Program-made: the position numbers and the translations under genes
Shown: positions 35,531 through 48,900 of the stretch, piece by piece
How positions within the stretch are numbered: the first letter of the stretch is position 1
How the letters are laid out: each line of letters begins with the position of its first letter
The notes under the pieces: generated by a model
Seen by the model: the letters and a program-made list of their open reading frames with translations, nothing else
Told to the model about the DNA's origin: nothing
Database searches by the model: none
Assembly: GCA_022578605.1 (NCBI GenBank)
Contig: MU394066.1
Coordinates: forward strand, 372,001-436,000
Direction: 5' to 3'
DNA: 64,000 nucleotides
DNA from: Camillea tinctor
Lineage: Eukaryota; Ascomycota; Sordariomycetes; Xylariales; Xylariaceae

Positions 35531-37309
35531 ATGCTACCTAAGCGGAAGCGCCACGGCGCTGATGATGCGTCTCGCTCGACAACAGCGAAGAGAACCCGCC
35601 ACACCTCGTCGCCCGACTTGTTATCCCTTCTATCCGATGAGCTGCTCGTGCGCATCCTCTCGTATCTCCCTCTCTCCGACCTTCTAAATATAGCGCCGGT
35701 GTCGGACCGCTTCTACCACATATCAGGCGATTCGCAGATCTGGAAACGCCTATACTATTCGCGCTTTGTCCTCCCCCGCGCGCTCCGGATACCTGGCTTT
35801 CGCGATGGTTCAGCAAGAGAGGGGAAGCTGCATTATTCCTCGCGCAAAGCGATATGGGCCGATGGTCGAAGGGGAGGCTGGATAGATATGCGCAGTGGCG
35901 TCGAGGACAAAGATTCTCGCAATTGGAAAAGACAATATAAACTCCGCCATAACTGGTCGAAAGGGAAATGCGCGGTGGAAGAGCTCAGAGTTGGACGCGA
36001 GTCCGATTTGCCGTCCAACACAGAAAGCTCCCACCGAATGCTCGTCAAGGTTTCAGAGGGTCTCGCTGTCACGGCGGACATCGTAACCGGACTACAAGCT
36101 TGGGATCTTAAGACGAAACAGCTCCTGGCGCAAGTTAGTTTGGACAAGAATGGTCCGACCGCCGCCCCGAGTTGTATCACAATAGACAACCAAAACCTCC
36201 AAGAATCGAATTTGCATATCGCCATAGGTTTCACGGACGGTAGTTTCGGGGTTTGGAGGCTAGATATCACAGAAAAGGAGTTAATACAGCAATATCGGCA
36301 CGAAAAGTCTAGCAATGGGGAGCTACTTGAAATAGCTTTCTCATATCCCTATCTGCTAACTGCGACAAAATCCGTGCTTATATCTTTATACACATTTGAG
36401 CGTCGTTCGGTTTCCAAATCCTCTTTACTCAACATACCATCCGAAGATGAAAACGAAACCGAAACCGAGCACGACTCGGATGAAGAAGGAGAGGAGAATC
36501 AAATAGATAATGGAGTTGAGCCGAAAATAAAATCAGATTCTAAAAGACAAGCCCATCATACAACGCTCCCCGCTCCGTACCTTCTTACATCCCTCAAATC
36601 ACATACTTCAAGGGCCCCATTAGCATTATCACTCCGAAAATTGGCAATAAGCACAATAGCCTCTATAGCGTATACCTTTAATACAATGCAAGGATGGTCA
36701 CTCGGTATTCAAGACCTACACATACGGCCAGCTACTTCAAAATCGAAATTGACTCCTGAAATTACAACTACTCGACTAGCATATACTCTACCAATAAAAA
36801 CACCATCACGTACGAGAGGAACATCGCCCCCACGCCATACAACATCGTCCGGGCCCCCCTTAGCCGACGATCTCGATGGGCCAATAAATATCTGCTACAC
36901 ACACCCCTACCTCCTAGCGACCCTGCCGGATAACACGCTGATCTTGTATCTCTGCAAGTCTAATGCGTCGTCACTTTCTATCTCTCCCGGAATCCGCCTC
37001 TGGGGGCATACATCCGGTATCAGTGACGCAGAAATCACAGCCCGTGGCAAGGCTGTCAGTGTCAGCTGCCGGGGGGAGGAGATACGCGTCTGGGAGCTGG
37101 AGGGCAGGGCAGATGGCCGCAGCATAGAAGTCAGGCCTACTGCAAAGAGTTCTCTCGCGACCAACACCAAAGAGCGGGGTAGTGAGGCGGCCACATTAGC
37201 GCGGTGGGATGAACGCCGCAATTGGGTCGGATTCGATGACGAGATGGTTATCGTCCTTAAAGAGTCGGGCGAGGGGGATGAGAGCCTGCTTGTATATGAC
37301 TTCACATAA
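35531..37309 (+). CDS. F-box protein with WD40-like propeller
   Basis: Single exon, 592 residues. A basic N-terminus (PKRKRHGADD) precedes an F-box at about residues 28-75 (LLSDELLVRILSYLPLSDLL through SQIWKRLYYSRF). This is the part that binds Skp1, so the protein is likely a substrate receptor of an SCF ubiquitin ligase. The rest shows degenerate WD40-like blades, for example GLQAWDLKTKQLLAQV, GFTDGSFGVWRLD and LWGHTSGISDAEI, with an acidic insert (DENETETEHDSDEEGEE) around residues 308-325. Such F-box/WD proteins occur across fungi (S. pombe Pof-type), but I cannot name the orthologue. Start is the only ATG before the F-box. Confidence 0.88.
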   Translation: MLPKRKRHGADDASRSTTAKRTRHTSSPDLLSLLSDELLVRILSYLPLSDLLNIAPVSDRFYHISGDSQIWKRLYYSRFVLPRALRIPGFRDGSAREGKLHYSSRKAIWADGRRGGWIDMRSGVEDKDSRNWKRQYKLRHNWSKGKCAVEELRVGRESDLPSNTESSHRMLVKVSEGLAVTADIVTGLQAWDLKTKQLLAQVSLDKNGPTAAPSCITIDNQNLQESNLHIAIGFTDGSFGVWRLDITEKELIQQYRHEKSSNGELLEIAFSYPYLLTATKSVLISLYTFERRSVSKSSLLNIPSEDENETETEHDSDEEGEENQIDNGVEPKIKSDSKRQAHHTTLPAPYLLTSLKSHTSRAPLALSLRKLAISTIASIAYTFNTMQGWSLGIQDLHIRPATSKSKLTPEITTTRLAYTLPIKTPSRTRGTSPPRHTTSSGPPLADDLDGPINICYTHPYLLATLPDNTLILYLCKSNASSLSISPGIRLWGHTSGISDAEITARGKAVSVSCRGEEIRVWELEGRADGRSIEVRPTAKSSLATNTKERGSEAATLARWDERRNWVGFDDEMVIVLKESGEGDESLLVYDFT

Positions 37310-37850
37310 TTCGGGCGATGGTCGCATTTCGGGCCTTTACGACAATATACGTGGGAACAGCCACCTGGTACGCATTTCAATGCATACTTAGCCAACGGCT
37401 ATCCTTTTCAAAAAGAGTGATTGGGTGTATCCTGCAGGCATACTAGATTACTTCGAGAAATATAATAAGGAGGCTGTGGCTCACTAGCTGCCTCCAATGA
37501 TCAACTACCAAGGATGTATTTGCCCAACCCTCGCTGTCCATACGAGCAGTTGACTAACCTTCTGCCCGCATAGATATCATTTGAAATCTCAAAAGAACCG
37601 CGCAGTTGCATCGTTCAAGTGTGGAGTGATCGTAGTAGGTTGCCTTAGATAGCCTGCCTACATTACTCAACAAACAGCAAACCCCCCTTCCCATGAAACC
37701 CAAAATATGAACCCAATATTAATTGTTTAAATAATGCGCTAGACGCGTCACTTCAGACAACCTCACAGTACTCGTATCATTTCAATAGTTGAAATCCGGC
37801 ATGTTTCCACCAGCACTGCGGTTCACTCTCTAGTCTAGCATCAAACTACG
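37310..37850. other. Intergenic spacer
   Basis: 541 bp between two tandem plus-strand genes; 3' UTR of the F-box gene and promoter of the next. Nothing else seen. Confidence 0.5.
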
Positions 37851-40800
37851 ATGAGTATAATTGGAAAGCTTCAAGCATCGTTGGCTTCGGCTAAACAGGA
37901 AACCACAGTTGCCTTTGCCAATGCCAACTTTGACTTTTCCCTCATACGCTGTGAGGCCCCAGCTGAATATAGGGAACTTGGTGTTGCGCTGGCGGAAAAT
38001 AAGAGGTCGGAGGCTGAGAGCGGACGGGCACATATCACCGCTATTCGCCTAGGATCCCTCTTCAAGAGCATCCTTCCAGAAACACCTGTACGTATATCCT
38101 GTTTCGACCGTTCAGCCATTCCAGCTCTCTTTATACTTTAGTTTCTGCTACGGTTAGGTATTCGGTAAGATTGACTAAGTTTTGAAATGAGTTAACATTG
38201 CCTAGAACCTTATTCGAGCCTATGGTACTCGAGCATCCGAGATAGCGCAGTCGCCAATAGTCAATCCTCGTGGGACTGAAGCACATGGCCCATTCAAAGA
38301 CTATGTTGGTGTTGGTAAGATATTTTATTATTCGTCACCTTTCTCCATTGATGCAGACACGTTTGCCTAGTTTCGAGAGCCTTCAGATCTATTACCTGTA
38401 ATCAACTTCCAAGCCCATGAATACCTTAATTACAAACCATGTAAATTATACTGATCTCTCATGTACAGATGGAACATCAATATGGGCTGCTGCAACATCT
38501 AGTTCGGCAGCTATAGCAGCGCATTTACTTGCTTGTATGATTGCATGCTGCTGGAGACACGACGAGGCAACCGCAATATGGCTGGAAATTGTATCAGAAC
38601 GGAAACGCGAGCTTGAAGAGAAGGTGACAGAAGAAGACTACTTCGTCCTAAGTGACGCGGTAGCTTCCAAACTTGAGCTTGATACAGATCAGCTTGCGAA
38701 TTGGGATACCAGCGCTAGAGCTTGGCTTGCTGCGGCCAGTGATGCCCCAATTGTCAAATTACGTCAAGCGGCAGTGAGAAGCTTGCTAAACAAAGTTAAC
38801 ACCCCCGTCAATGGCTGGAGAGATGTTTACAGCAGCGTGATGGAAGCATGGAAAGCCTCGCTTCAAACATTCGAGAAACTCATTTGTGGAGCAAGCTATA
38901 GCATTCATGATGGTGCTGTTATTCTCGCTCTGATGTCTTGGCATCTATACCCAGATATCATTGTTCAAGGACCCGCCGTTCAAGAAATCATCCAGAAAGA
39001 TGATCTTATTAGTCCTGGGGGTATAATCACAATTGGGTTGAGAAATCACCTGCCAGAAAACTCGTCAGAAACGCCTGGAGTCCACTGGTCATTGAGCCTC
39101 GGACACTTACGCTATTATGGTGCCAATAAACCGACGACTAGATCTCTCACGAATTTGCCATCGGGAAACGCCAGATTCACCTTCGAAGAATTTGTGCTTG
39201 TTTTTCTCGGGGCTATTATTGGACAGTGGAACCAGAAAGAGAGGATTTCACTAGAGTCAGCCTTGGAGTTCATCAACGTCGTAATTACCAAGTTTGGGGA
39301 GGCCATTTCTCGTGTGCCTGATCTCAAGTCTCGTGGACATTTACTATTTATATGGTCCTGGGTCTCTGTGATAAGCTCTGCGATAAGATCATGTAGACCT
39401 GAATTCCCAATGCAGCAAGAAGGCGCCCGAAAATTACTGTTATTGGGAATGCGAAAGTTTGACTTCCTCACAGAACCTAGTTCCAATAACGAAATGCCTG
39501 CCTTCCGCTTATTTGGTCTAGACACCTTGAAATTTGTCGAAGTCCTCGAAAATTCGGAAGTCCAGGATGAATATGTCAACAACTCATTCAGGCGATTCAT
39601 GAAGAGCCGTGAAAAGCTGCAGAACGGGAAACAAAAATTCTTTATTCGTATGGGAAAGTCAGAGAATCAAATAGATACCCTAATACTTTATTCTAGGCAT
39701 AAGATCAAGAAACCAGAAAATCAAGAGAATGAGATTACTGATGTGATTAGGAGTATCGAACCCGATGGCGGATATACTATCGACCTATTACCCCACTCAA
39801 TAACTAAACAGGTATCGAGTAATCCAGAGACCCTTTTATGGATGACTCCACCAAAACAGGTCCGAGAGCTGTTTGTTTCGGCCGCTATAACAACCAATCA
39901 AAGGGGCGTTGGAGAAGGGTTTCTGTTTATGAAGGTGGCCGAGACCAATAAGGAATCCATCTATGGTTCGGTTCACTTTTCTAATCATTGTGCTGTATCA
40001 GAGCGATGCCGATACTTCCCAAGTGATATACCTCAATCTTATGAGGAGGTTCTACAACATACGCAGAACAAGAAGCTAAACCCAGGAGGCGTACTCTGTA
40101 TTATGGACCAACTTCCTTTATTTAATCTTCTTCAGGTACTTGCCGCCAGCTCGGAGCTCTACTCCGAATTACCAGGTGCAACGATTACACCAGAAATCCT
40201 TGAGAGCAGAAGCATATGGTCCATCTCCATACGAACTTCTTGGACATTTCCGACATCGAGAAATTCAACCGGTTTTGCAGAGCATGCCATTGCAAGATTC
40301 AATGCAAATCGTGGGGATGCCTTCCGGATGTTAAGCTTTTTCGAGACTGGATATGATGTGGGAAGTACCCTGGGGTCGAGCTCAAAACGTCGGAACGACT
40401 GGTTGCAAAGTATTCTAGCTATCTCGACAGAAGACGCTCTTTATATTGCCTCGGAAATTCTGGGGGACCCTGCGAAGGGGACAAAGAAAATATCCAGTAT
40501 AAGGCGTATTCGTGGTAACGTCGGTCGGCCTGGACTAACTTTCATAGGATGGTTCTCGGACCAAGTAATGGAGTGTAGACAAGCAAGTCCGATGAGGTGG
40601 CAAGTTGTCAACCATAATCCTTTTGATGGGAAACTGGAGGACTACTTTGGAAATACTTCTATACATCTTCGGCCTACGGGATATGTCAAAGAGCTTAGCT
40701 TTGGTGCTAACAACCGCGTATCCAACGGCTCTATCATGGACGCGGCTCTGTCAGCTTATGACCAAGGGGAGTGGCTCGGTGATTTTCGCATATTCAATGT

Positions 40801-41233
40801 TTGGTCCACTCCGGAGTGTGGCATCGTTGTCCCTGTGGCTGGATGCACGGGCGAGGTTGTGGGAAGCTTGCCGGGAATAGAACTCGTCACCATAGAAAAC
40901 TGGGAAGAGTTTCTTAGCCCGCATCCATCCCTTCTGGCAGTTTTTAAATCCCATGGAAACTGGCAAGCCCGCCTCACAGCAGTAGCCATGTGTATTCAGC
41001 TCGGCTATCGCCCTATACTGTTCGGTGATCACGGTTGTTGGCGTTGTGCTCTCAAATTGTTGCCGGACGAAACAGCTGACAGCGAAGAGAGCGAAGCGGC
41101 ATCATCCTCAAGTGACGCTAGCGAGGATGAATCCCAAGATGACGAGCACGAGGCATTTAGCGAATCTAGTAGTCAACTTTCAAAGACCAGATCCCAAGCC
41201 TCTGAATATAAGCCAACTATATTCATTCTTTAG
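37851..41233 (+). CDS. Large uncharacterised fungal protein, 1,036 residues
   Basis: Three exons: 37851-38087, 38206-38314 and 38469-41233 (introns 118 and 154 bp), all in phase. The N-terminus (MSIIGKLQASLASAKQETTV, then FDFSLIRCEAPAEYRELG) and the block DGTSIWAAATSSSAAIAAHL look like a family conserved in filamentous fungi that I remember only as hypothetical. I see no catalytic motif, signal peptide or clear transmembrane segment apart from a hydrophobic helix (AAIAAHLLACMIACCW) near residue 130. The C-terminus is a Ser/Asp/Glu-rich disordered tail after GDHGCWRCALKLL. The protein reads as soluble and multi-domain. I assign no function. Confidence 0.85.
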
Positions 41234-41460
41234 TGTCGGGCGGGGGAGACTTCGGATTTCCTTCTGTTTATATGATGGCTGGAACGATCTTACGCACGTT
41301 TTGTTCATGGATAAAGGGGTTGTTGCGAGCACTGGGGTAAAACGGTCTCAGGATCGTTGAATCAATAGGCCTAAGATTAGGTTTACCGGCGAAGTTTCGA
41401 ATCCAAATTTGCGAGAATAGAAATTGAGGACAAAAGTCAGTTGATTGATGCTATCTTAAC

Positions 41461-42958
41461 CTAGATCTTTACCCATTTTCGAGACCCCCCACGTATACTG
41501 TCGCTCTTTGCAGTAGCTACGACACGCTCAGTCTGAGACCGCAATGGGTCAACTTGAGCCAAGATAAATGAGTCCTTATAGTACATTTCCTTAGCCCCTG
41601 GCGTCATGCCATTGCCTATCTCTACATCGCTTCCGTATCTGCTGTGCGAACGCCCCCTCGTCAACCTATCCTCGTCATCGTCTACGTATCTCGCCTCGTG
41701 GGTGATGTCGATCTCCTGCGTGACAAAAATGTTCCCCCATTTCACCGTGAGGACCGGCCAGAAGATCGGTACGCTCGCGCATACAGCCGCCGCATCGATT
41801 TCCAGAACGGCGAGTATGAGGCTGATCGGTCCGTACCACGTGGGATCGCGCGTCGGCCAGGTAGCTACCTGGTGCTCGAGAATTGTTACGAGTCGCCATA
41901 TGGCGAGTACGATGACGCTAAAAAAACCAGTCAGTATATGTCGTATGGGCATAATCCTAGTATATATATATCGGACTTACAGCGTGCCCATCGTCAAAAG
42001 CCCGACCAGTCTCAAGCGGGTACCAAACGTCGAGCCCTCCTTGAAAAATAGGGGCAATGGGATCAGCAGCACGATAATATCGAGCGACATATTGATAACA
42101 GTGTGGCTCGTGAAAGTGGCCACAAAGGGCATCGGCTCGGGTGAGCCGTAGGCGTAGCAGTTAGCGCCAGGGCTCGAGATCCAGAACTCGTAGACGGGCA
42201 CGCACGGCACCCAGGCGAGGAACGAGTACGCGAGCCCCCACAGCGCTGTGAACACGATGACGCAGACGATGAAGCGGTGCATGAAGAACCCGCGCTCGAA
42301 GATGCGCAGGTACTGCAGGAGCAGCGCTTCCTTGATGAACGTCGTCGAGCTCACGTAGCACGCGTTGCCCACGTAGAAGGACTGCAGGTACCCCTCCCAC
42401 TCCCACGGCTGCAGCGTCAGGAAGTGCTGTCCTAGCCCGAAGCGCACGGCGATGCAGATCGCGATGGAGCCGCCGGTGGTTGTGAGCTAGGCGAGAGGGT
42501 TCTGTTAGATGGGACATGTCTGGGACGCATCGTGGGGAACAATGGTAGGAACTTACTAGGTATAATATAACACATAAATCATCCCAGCCGGGAGCCCGCA
42601 CAACTTTGAATCGAACGTATAATCGAAGGCAAACGAATATCCAGGATATTATCTAGAATAGGAGCACGACACGTGAGAAACTCTATACTCTTTTCTTTTC
42701 CATACGCTGAAAGAACATACACACACATGCGCGCACTCGTGATTCTTTAGATTTGAGAAATGCTGGGTAGAAAAGGTAGGAAGGTAGAGGAGAGCAGTGT
42801 TTCTGATGGTTGGTGATAGTGATGATGATGATGGTGATGATTTATCGCACACTCAAGCGTACCATGAACGTAATGGCCAATCCGTAGATTGTCTCCGGCC
42901 GGTTGGCGATCGGCTCCGGCTCGCCGAAGTTGATATCTGAGTAACGAAAGTCCGACAT
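41461..42958 (-). CDS. Fungal rhodopsin-like seven-helix membrane protein
   Basis: Member of the large fungal integral membrane family (rhodopsin-domain/SAT4, related to Pth11-like proteins), placed in the plasma membrane; some members sense surface or nutrient cues. Exons are 42958-42863, 42652-42557, 42486-41981 and 41917-41461, giving 384 residues. The family hallmark APGWDDLCVILYL is at about residues 52-64 and FGLGQHFLTL follows. About seven hydrophobic segments can be traced, including ISWIFVCLRLYV, FIVCVIVFTALWGLAYSFLA and SLDIIVLLIPLPLFF. The cytosolic tail is charged and Ser/Arg-rich. No CFEM cysteine domain precedes the helices, so it is not a full Pth11. Splice phases fit. The ligand or role is unknown. 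Confidence 0.88.
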
Positions 42959-45900
42959 GGTCTACACATCTAGCAAACGGGGGAGAGGTAATCTCTTCTT
43001 TTTCCTTTTTTTTCCTTTTTCAAAAATCGTAGAAAGAAAGTCTCGCTAGGAGATACATCAATTGAGAATCGAATGAAGAAAAAAAGTGAAAAGGAAATGA
43101 AAAGAAAAAAAAACGAGGGTGTTGTCGCCGAAAGGGGTATGCGGAAATTGTATACCCTCTTCGTCGGTTGATGGTGGTCGGTCTCCTCGTTTTATTTCTC
43201 TCGGTCTCGCCGTAGTGGTAAAAGGTACAAGTCGCTTGGATATATAGTATGATTTGATGCGACGATGGGGAGAGGTTGGCAGGCGTATTATTAAATGGGC
43301 GTGTCAATAAATCATCCTCCGCAGATTCGCTACCAACTGGTGTCGTCGAGAAACATATCACCCCAGACCGAGATCGATCAATTAAAGCATCTGCGGGAAT
43401 GCGACGACAAAGAAATATATAGATAGAAAGGGAGAGAGAGGATTTTGGGCGTTTATCTTATTTATTAAAAGCTTGTTCTACGTACTGCTAACACACATAC
43501 ATACATTACATATGTAAGGTCAGGTAGATACCTACCTAAGATAGAAAGAGAGAGAAAAAAAAATCCCTATTATCGGGTGAAAAGAATTAAGATAATTGTC
43601 ACGAAAGCAACAGGGGGGGTTGAAAAGCCGTTGGAGAACCAAACATCGACGAAGAATGGCACGGACGATCGGAGTTGAAACGAGCTGTCCGCAGAGCCCG
43701 GTCAGTGCGACTGGGGGGGGGATTCGCGAGTTGGGAAAAACACAATGCCTATCAATTCTGACTCGAGAGCCACATCGTACGCCCAGAAGAACATGGGGGA
43801 GGGGAGGAACGGGAATGGGTGTGAAGTTGTACATACATATAATACATATGTATAGAACATAGGCATGCAAACATCATCTTCCAGGGGAAATGCTTACAAC
43901 TTACACTATTTACTCGTACGTAGTAGTATATAGTGGTCGTTGCGACCCCTCGCCCCGTCCCATCCCTCCGCTTCCGAATTCCAAGCGGATGGATGATGCT
44001 CGCAAACAATGTTGCTGACGATTACACGACATAACACTATCGGCTAACTAGTAACTACCTACCTAACTTAGAGAGATAATCTTTTCGAGACGTGTGTCCT
44101 CGTTACAACAAAAAAACACCCTCTCTGGACAGCTGAGTAGGAGGGAAAGGGGGGAGGATTGACTTTGAAGCCCGCTGCACTGCATTTGATGCCTTGTTAA
44201 TCATTAGATATTTATGTACGTATGTAGGTGTGTGATGAGATGTGACAGGGCTGGAATGTAACCTGACCGAACTGCACTACATCGTGAGCCTTCTTCGAAA
44301 AAGCCAGGGCTGGTTGGGGCCAAGCCTGCGTATGTAGCTGTTCTGCAAAGACTTTGACTTTCCTCCTTGAGCGTGCAGGAAAAAAAAAGAAGAAAAAAGA
44401 AACCCACTTATGCCACGTTCTGTCGGGATGATCTTCGCAAAAACGTCCTTTCAGTGTATGTGCAACGAAGAAAAGCATTGTTTGAGCCAATTACCTAGTT
44501 AGTTAGTAGATTGGAGTTGAAACATGTTCTTTTTTTTTTCTCGTGGATGTGAACCTCACTATACTGGCTACACTAGACAGGTTATGGGTAGGTCGAGTCT
44601 GGTTTTGGTGGTAGTGTAAGGGGAAGGAAAGGCGGCAATCATAACCGGTAGCCCTTCTCTCATGTTACTAGTTATAACGTACAATATTATCCGGGGTGGT
44701 TAGTGGTTCACGTTTTAAGCCACGCATTTTTGTTAAAATGATGTACAATGATTTGCGATGATGAACGTAAGGTTATTTTTACCTCGTATACACTAACTAT
44801 TTGACTACCTAGGTACGTCAATATGCAATGTAGTATATTGACATAACTGCTTTTCCCGAAGTTTACTGTTCTACTACCCAACGCCGGGGTGATATGATAT
44901 GTAGCATATGTATTGACAGCAGCTACAGCTACCCTGGACAACCCGCAAACGGCTATGTGTGTATATATATTTACACACATACCTAGTTAGGTATATATGT
45001 AAGTAAGAAAATAGCAGGTCATCGACGTCTATGTAGGTACCAGGGCCAGCCAGCAGGGCTAGACTACACAGGAATGCAGAGAGCACGTACCCTACTGCTT
45101 ACCTAGACCATAGGGGCGGTTATTGCTTAGTCCTCAACTCCCCACAGCGTGCCAACGGCTGGTCTTGGCACGAGAACCATATGATGGTGGAGAATCGGGA
45201 GGCTCGAGCCTCAAGTTATTAGTGTAGTGTAGTGTGGTGTGGTTCGTAGTCTGCGAGTTCGGCAGATAGGATAACGTGCGTGCGGCCGTTCGCTCGTTAG
45301 TTTTCTTTCCTGGGAAGGGAAGGGATATGGATGGGGGATGGGGATAGCTAGCCAGGATGGGGATAGGATGGGATAAGATCTCAAACGTTGGTAGTTTTCT
45401 CTTTTCTAGGATCAAGTTCATACGTGCCTATGACTTAGCACCCTGTTCCATACATAGAAAGACTACCGTTATAAGCCAGCGATCCTATCTATATGCATCC
45501 TCGATGAAATATTTCCGGTCTGCGGGGGCGCCCGGCGTTCGTTGTTTCGAACGGCTTCCACTTAGTCCATCACCAATCAGCATCGTTTCCGAGGATCTAG
45601 CTATCCAATATATTGAAATCTGGTTGAATTTGGTTCCTACATATTGATAATATAAAGTATGCGGTAAGACGACGACCAGAATACCAGTCTCCCCGGATTT
45701 CTACCCCGTGAACTTGACGTCCAGACTAGTATGGTGGTAGATAGCGATCTTTGCTGAGTCAAGGAGCAGGGGACAATTGCAAAAAGAATGAATGAAATTG
45801 CAACCTCAGAAACTTTTTACTACGTTGATGGGTAGTATACACTTCTTCTTGTGCTGACGCTGCAGAAAGCCACGCAACACAGCGTTACCTTAGCCCTGCA

Positions 45901-48900
45901 CGCAAGAGCGGGATGGGGATGTGCCCAGATAGGGGCCGCGCCAATAGGGAAGCGTTAAATCGACTGACTTACTATTAACAACCCCAGCGGGCTTGGGTCC
46001 TTACACAATCCTCTCCATGCCAGTCCCACGATGTCTAGTACTGAAACTTCTTGTTGTGGGGATACTGTTGCATTCACCGATCCGGAGCCGTGTTCCCTGT
46101 GGATCGACATCGACGAAAGAAAAAAAGTGACATAGAGATGGGAAGATGAAGAAAAAAAAAGCCCGCAAGTTATCACGCTCTACGATACGTCAACTGTCAG
46201 TGCGTAAGGCTTTCATGATGAATGGATCGTTACTTACAACGGTCAAAGCTGGACGATAATATGCCCGATTCGCAAGCATGGAGCTCGAAAAGTAGTGTCA
46301 TTGGCAACTATCTACAGTAGATTTGACAAAAGCAGTAGTAGCGGGATATAAATATAGTGCATCGTATTTAGGTATGTAATGCAAGAGAGAACAAAAAGAG
46401 AGTCGATCCCAAACTTGGCTACAATCGGTGACGGGTCCCGAAATTTGATCCTTTCTAACACTACCTACATATCTTACCAACCAACCTAACCTACTCGGAC
46501 TCCTTATTCGGAAATTTCTTCTCTCACGTTATCGTATGAGGGAAGCGTTGCGCGCTTCTAGACACAACCTAACCTAGCTCTACCACTTTATTAACCCAAC
46601 CTAGCCCATACCAATTCCACAGAATAGTACCGCTTGGGAGGATCTGAGAGAGGGCACCCTTGCACTAATATCGCTAACTAATTCCTCGACCCCTGCTATG
46701 GACACCAACTGGCGCTGACTTTTCAATAATGGATAAGAATTCCTCGTAGAAGCTCTTGGGCACGCGCCTCTTTTCCCCCATTCGAGCCCAGGCCCACGAT
46801 AATTGCAGCAAAGTCCGATAACGTGTGAATGAGATGCCCAATGTTGCTAATTGCTTACTTAATACACTCTAGGTTGGGTTATCCCCATAGATGAAATTTC
46901 GTCGATGATTTAATTTTAGAAAAAGATTCGAATAGCGCCATTCATAGTGTAGGTAGGGCATCCAGTGTAGGTGCTCTGCCCTACCCTCAATGCGGTATTG
47001 CGGGATTAGACGGTTTAGACCCATTGTGACTAGACGAGACGAGACGAGACAAGACGTCGTCACCTCTTGATACTCATCACTTGCCGATAACTATCTATAT
47101 GCACTACATATCTGTGGAGGCAGGAAGAAACGAGCAGAGAAACGAAACTTGATTCACACACACAAAAAAAAAAGGCTCACAACGAGACAGCTATCGTCGT
47201 CATAACGGAACAGGGATATTGTGTCTACTGCCGACATGGTGAAGAAACAGATTTGCTGAGAAGTACGCCAGTGTTTTCGTCTTGGCTTTTTCTTGGTATT
47301 TCGATGCACAGGCCATAATAGAAGAGCTTGGCTGCTTGGCCTAGCTGTCACTTTACGCACACACACACGACTTGGAATCAGCTAAGTCACTTAGTCAGAC
47401 AGGTTAGGTCTTATGTAGTGTAGTGATATGGATATCACAGCCCTGTACGTATGTATATGGTGGGGTTCACGGTACTTCAGGTAATCGTTCCAAAGGTTCA
47501 TCTCGAAGTTCATCAGCGTCTCTGCTAGCTTTAGTTATCAAGGTGCGCGCAAGTGGCATTCTTCATGCGAGAGCCGACCCAACCGCGGCCGCCGTTGCCG
47601 TCGCCGCCGGGACGCCCCCGATCAAGGCAGACGGTTCCGATATTAGCGGGTAGGTAGGCAGATCCCCGGTTTGACACTACTAGCGACAAGGCTATCCTGT
47701 CGTCTGTCGCGTGGGCTTCCACCCGCCTACCTAGAGAGGGTCCTCACACTGGTTTCGTCAACCTGCTATCCCCTTTCATCAGATGTTGAAACTTGATTCA
47801 GACTACCTTAAGGGAGGAGGGGAGGTTTGTCCCCCACCCTTTTGGTGGGATGGGTTTTCTTCGAAACTCTCCCAAGAGGGAAGACGACAATCATTACCTA
47901 ACGTCGTTTGTTGTCCAGCGTTGCGAAACTTTTTGCTGGGAAATATATGGGATATTCAAGGGGAGAAACTTGGTAGATAGAATAGGATAGAAAGACGGCA
48001 TTTGCTGAACATAGTAGTTGTCCTGGCTGAAGAACATGGAAGAACCGGGACTAAGTCTCTCCTTTAATTTGAGTCTTGACGGGATTACGCCCCACCTGGA
48101 ATTTTGAGGCTCGGTTTCCGCTTTCGATAACAAGAAACAGTCCAATCAAGCATTCATTATGTAGATAAACCCAGAATAGCAGTTCTTGTTGCAAGAGTGC
48201 CTGCCTACCTTGGTATATCATCGGTTGGGGTTGTCACTATGGAGTATAGGGCGTCAAACAACTCTAGGTTTACTGACAACAGGCATCCCTTGGAGTTGGG
48301 TGTTGGTTCAGCTAGAACATGTGAGGCTGCAGATCAAGTTCTTCTTTGGGTCCAACAACCTTTTTTCTTCCAAAAAAAGAACATGTCAAAAAGACCCTTA
48401 TGGATTTATAACCACACTAGATTGAGCGTAGAACTTATATGTGGGTTTGACGATCCAACAACGGACCGCTGATATAATATGCTGTAGATAAGTACACGAA
48501 ATATCTTCAGCACATCTTACTAACCTAAATGGTTTGATACTGTGATGAGATATTCATGGACGTTTTTGGCCTTCTGAGGCTATGCACTTGTTTGATTATC
48601 ACACCAACTGCATATGAATAGCAAATCACATCACGGCTATACTTTTCAATATATCTGATGATGAGGTCATCCACTATTGGTGTTAGTTGCTACGACTCAC
48701 TTGGGCGTATACTCTCGTGAATCATGAATTGGGTAGGGATCGTTTGTGCAGCTTGAATCACATATATCTGCAATATCCTCTGCATGGATATTAATTGTTG
48801 CATCCTCACTTATATCATTAACAATAGTAAATCATTATTGAGGTTGAACCCGGTGTAGTGGTAGTCAGGAACAAAACCGGTATGCATGCATGTATGTATG

